A stretch of DNA of 11,870 bases from Nanobdellota archaeon (GTDB taxonomy: Archaea > Nanobdellota > Nanobdellia > SCGC-AAA011-G17 > VGLX01), in the NCBI GenBank assembly GCA_030691925.1, contig JAUYDG010000112.1:1-11870 (forward strand). Direction: 5' to 3'. The notes under the pieces were generated by a model. The model saw only the letters and a program-made list of their open reading frames with translations, searched no databases and was not told the DNA's origin. Position numbers and translations under genes: made by a program. Shown here in pieces: positions 11,696 through 11,870 of this stretch. Position 1 is the stretch's first letter. Each line of letters begins with the position of its first letter.

Positions 11696-11870
11696 ATGAA
11701 ATTAATTAACGTATTCCGCTCTTTAAATAAAGAGATCTCGATTTTATTGGGCTCTTTTAGCAGACAAAAACTTAAGATAGGAATAATAAGTTATTATTAT
11801 GAGCCGCCAACTATTTCTGGTGTTGGCGTTCATACACGATTCCTTGCAAAATCATTGTCCAAAAATAATT
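11696..11870 (+). CDS. Probable GT4-type glycosyltransferase, N-terminal fragment (3' end outside window)
   Basis: The frame is open from the ATG at 11696 to the right edge (58 codons). After about 25 less conserved residues it reads K-I-G-I-I-S-Y-Y-Y-E-P-P, then S-G-V-G-V-H-T-R-F-L-A-K-S-L-S. This is the first strand, the proline-containing loop, the Gly-Val-Gly-x-His segment and the first helix of GT-B fold (family 4) glycosyltransferases, which move sugars from nucleotide sugars onto glycans or lipids. The acceptor cannot be judged. Codons are A/T-rich, as in the DUF202 gene. An unusual 25-residue lead precedes the first strand. Confidence 0.65.
   Translation, partial: MKLINVFRSLNKEISILLGSFSRQKLKIGIISYYYEPPTISGVGVHTRFLAKSLSKNN

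Overview
The window reads as archaeal DNA, probably from a metagenome. Genes outside operons have A/T-rich TATA-like boxes about 25-31 nt upstream of the start codon, so they look leaderless or short-leadered. Genes inside operons carry strong purine-rich Shine-Dalgarno sites. LemA/TPM and creatininase-type genes, together with small secreted or membrane-anchored proteins, would fit a DPANN-like or other uncultured archaeon, but the sequence does not fix the lineage.

Region 1 (1-4357) is a restriction/defence segment. It holds the C-terminal part of a type I N6-adenine methyltransferase (HsdM, open at the left edge), an HsdS specificity subunit with two target-recognition halves, and, behind its own promoter, a DUF262 (GmrSD-type) protein with an HNH-like segment. 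The last ~145 residues of that DUF262 reading frame are not DUF262 sequence. They are the C-terminal three quarters of LemA, joined in frame at a shared Leu-Ile-Pro stretch. HsdR is not visible.

Region 2 (4443-8030) is a TPM-domain cluster of the kind that normally follows lemA: a short secreted, membrane-anchored YgcG-like TPM protein, a small cytosolic TPM protein, and a 659-residue secreted TPM protein with a long helical region. The two exported proteins end in nearly the same glycine-rich tail finishing in Ser-Trp. The LemA fusion therefore sits exactly where an intact lemA would be expected. The simplest reading is that the restriction segment was joined to, or inserted into, a lemA-TPM operon and removed the LemA membrane anchor. 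Three related hairpins followed by T runs lie after the fusion gene (one) and after the last TPM gene (two).

Region 3 (8105-10958) is ordinary-looking chromosomal sequence. It has two leftward genes for small exported or anchored proteins of unknown role, a rightward creatininase-family metal amidohydrolase, and a secreted protein with two calcium-loop-like motifs.

Region 4 (10959-11870) is A/T-rich with long non-coding gaps. It contains an attC-like imperfect inverted repeat, a small DUF202 membrane protein, and the first 58 codons of a probable GT4-type glycosyltransferase that runs off the right edge.
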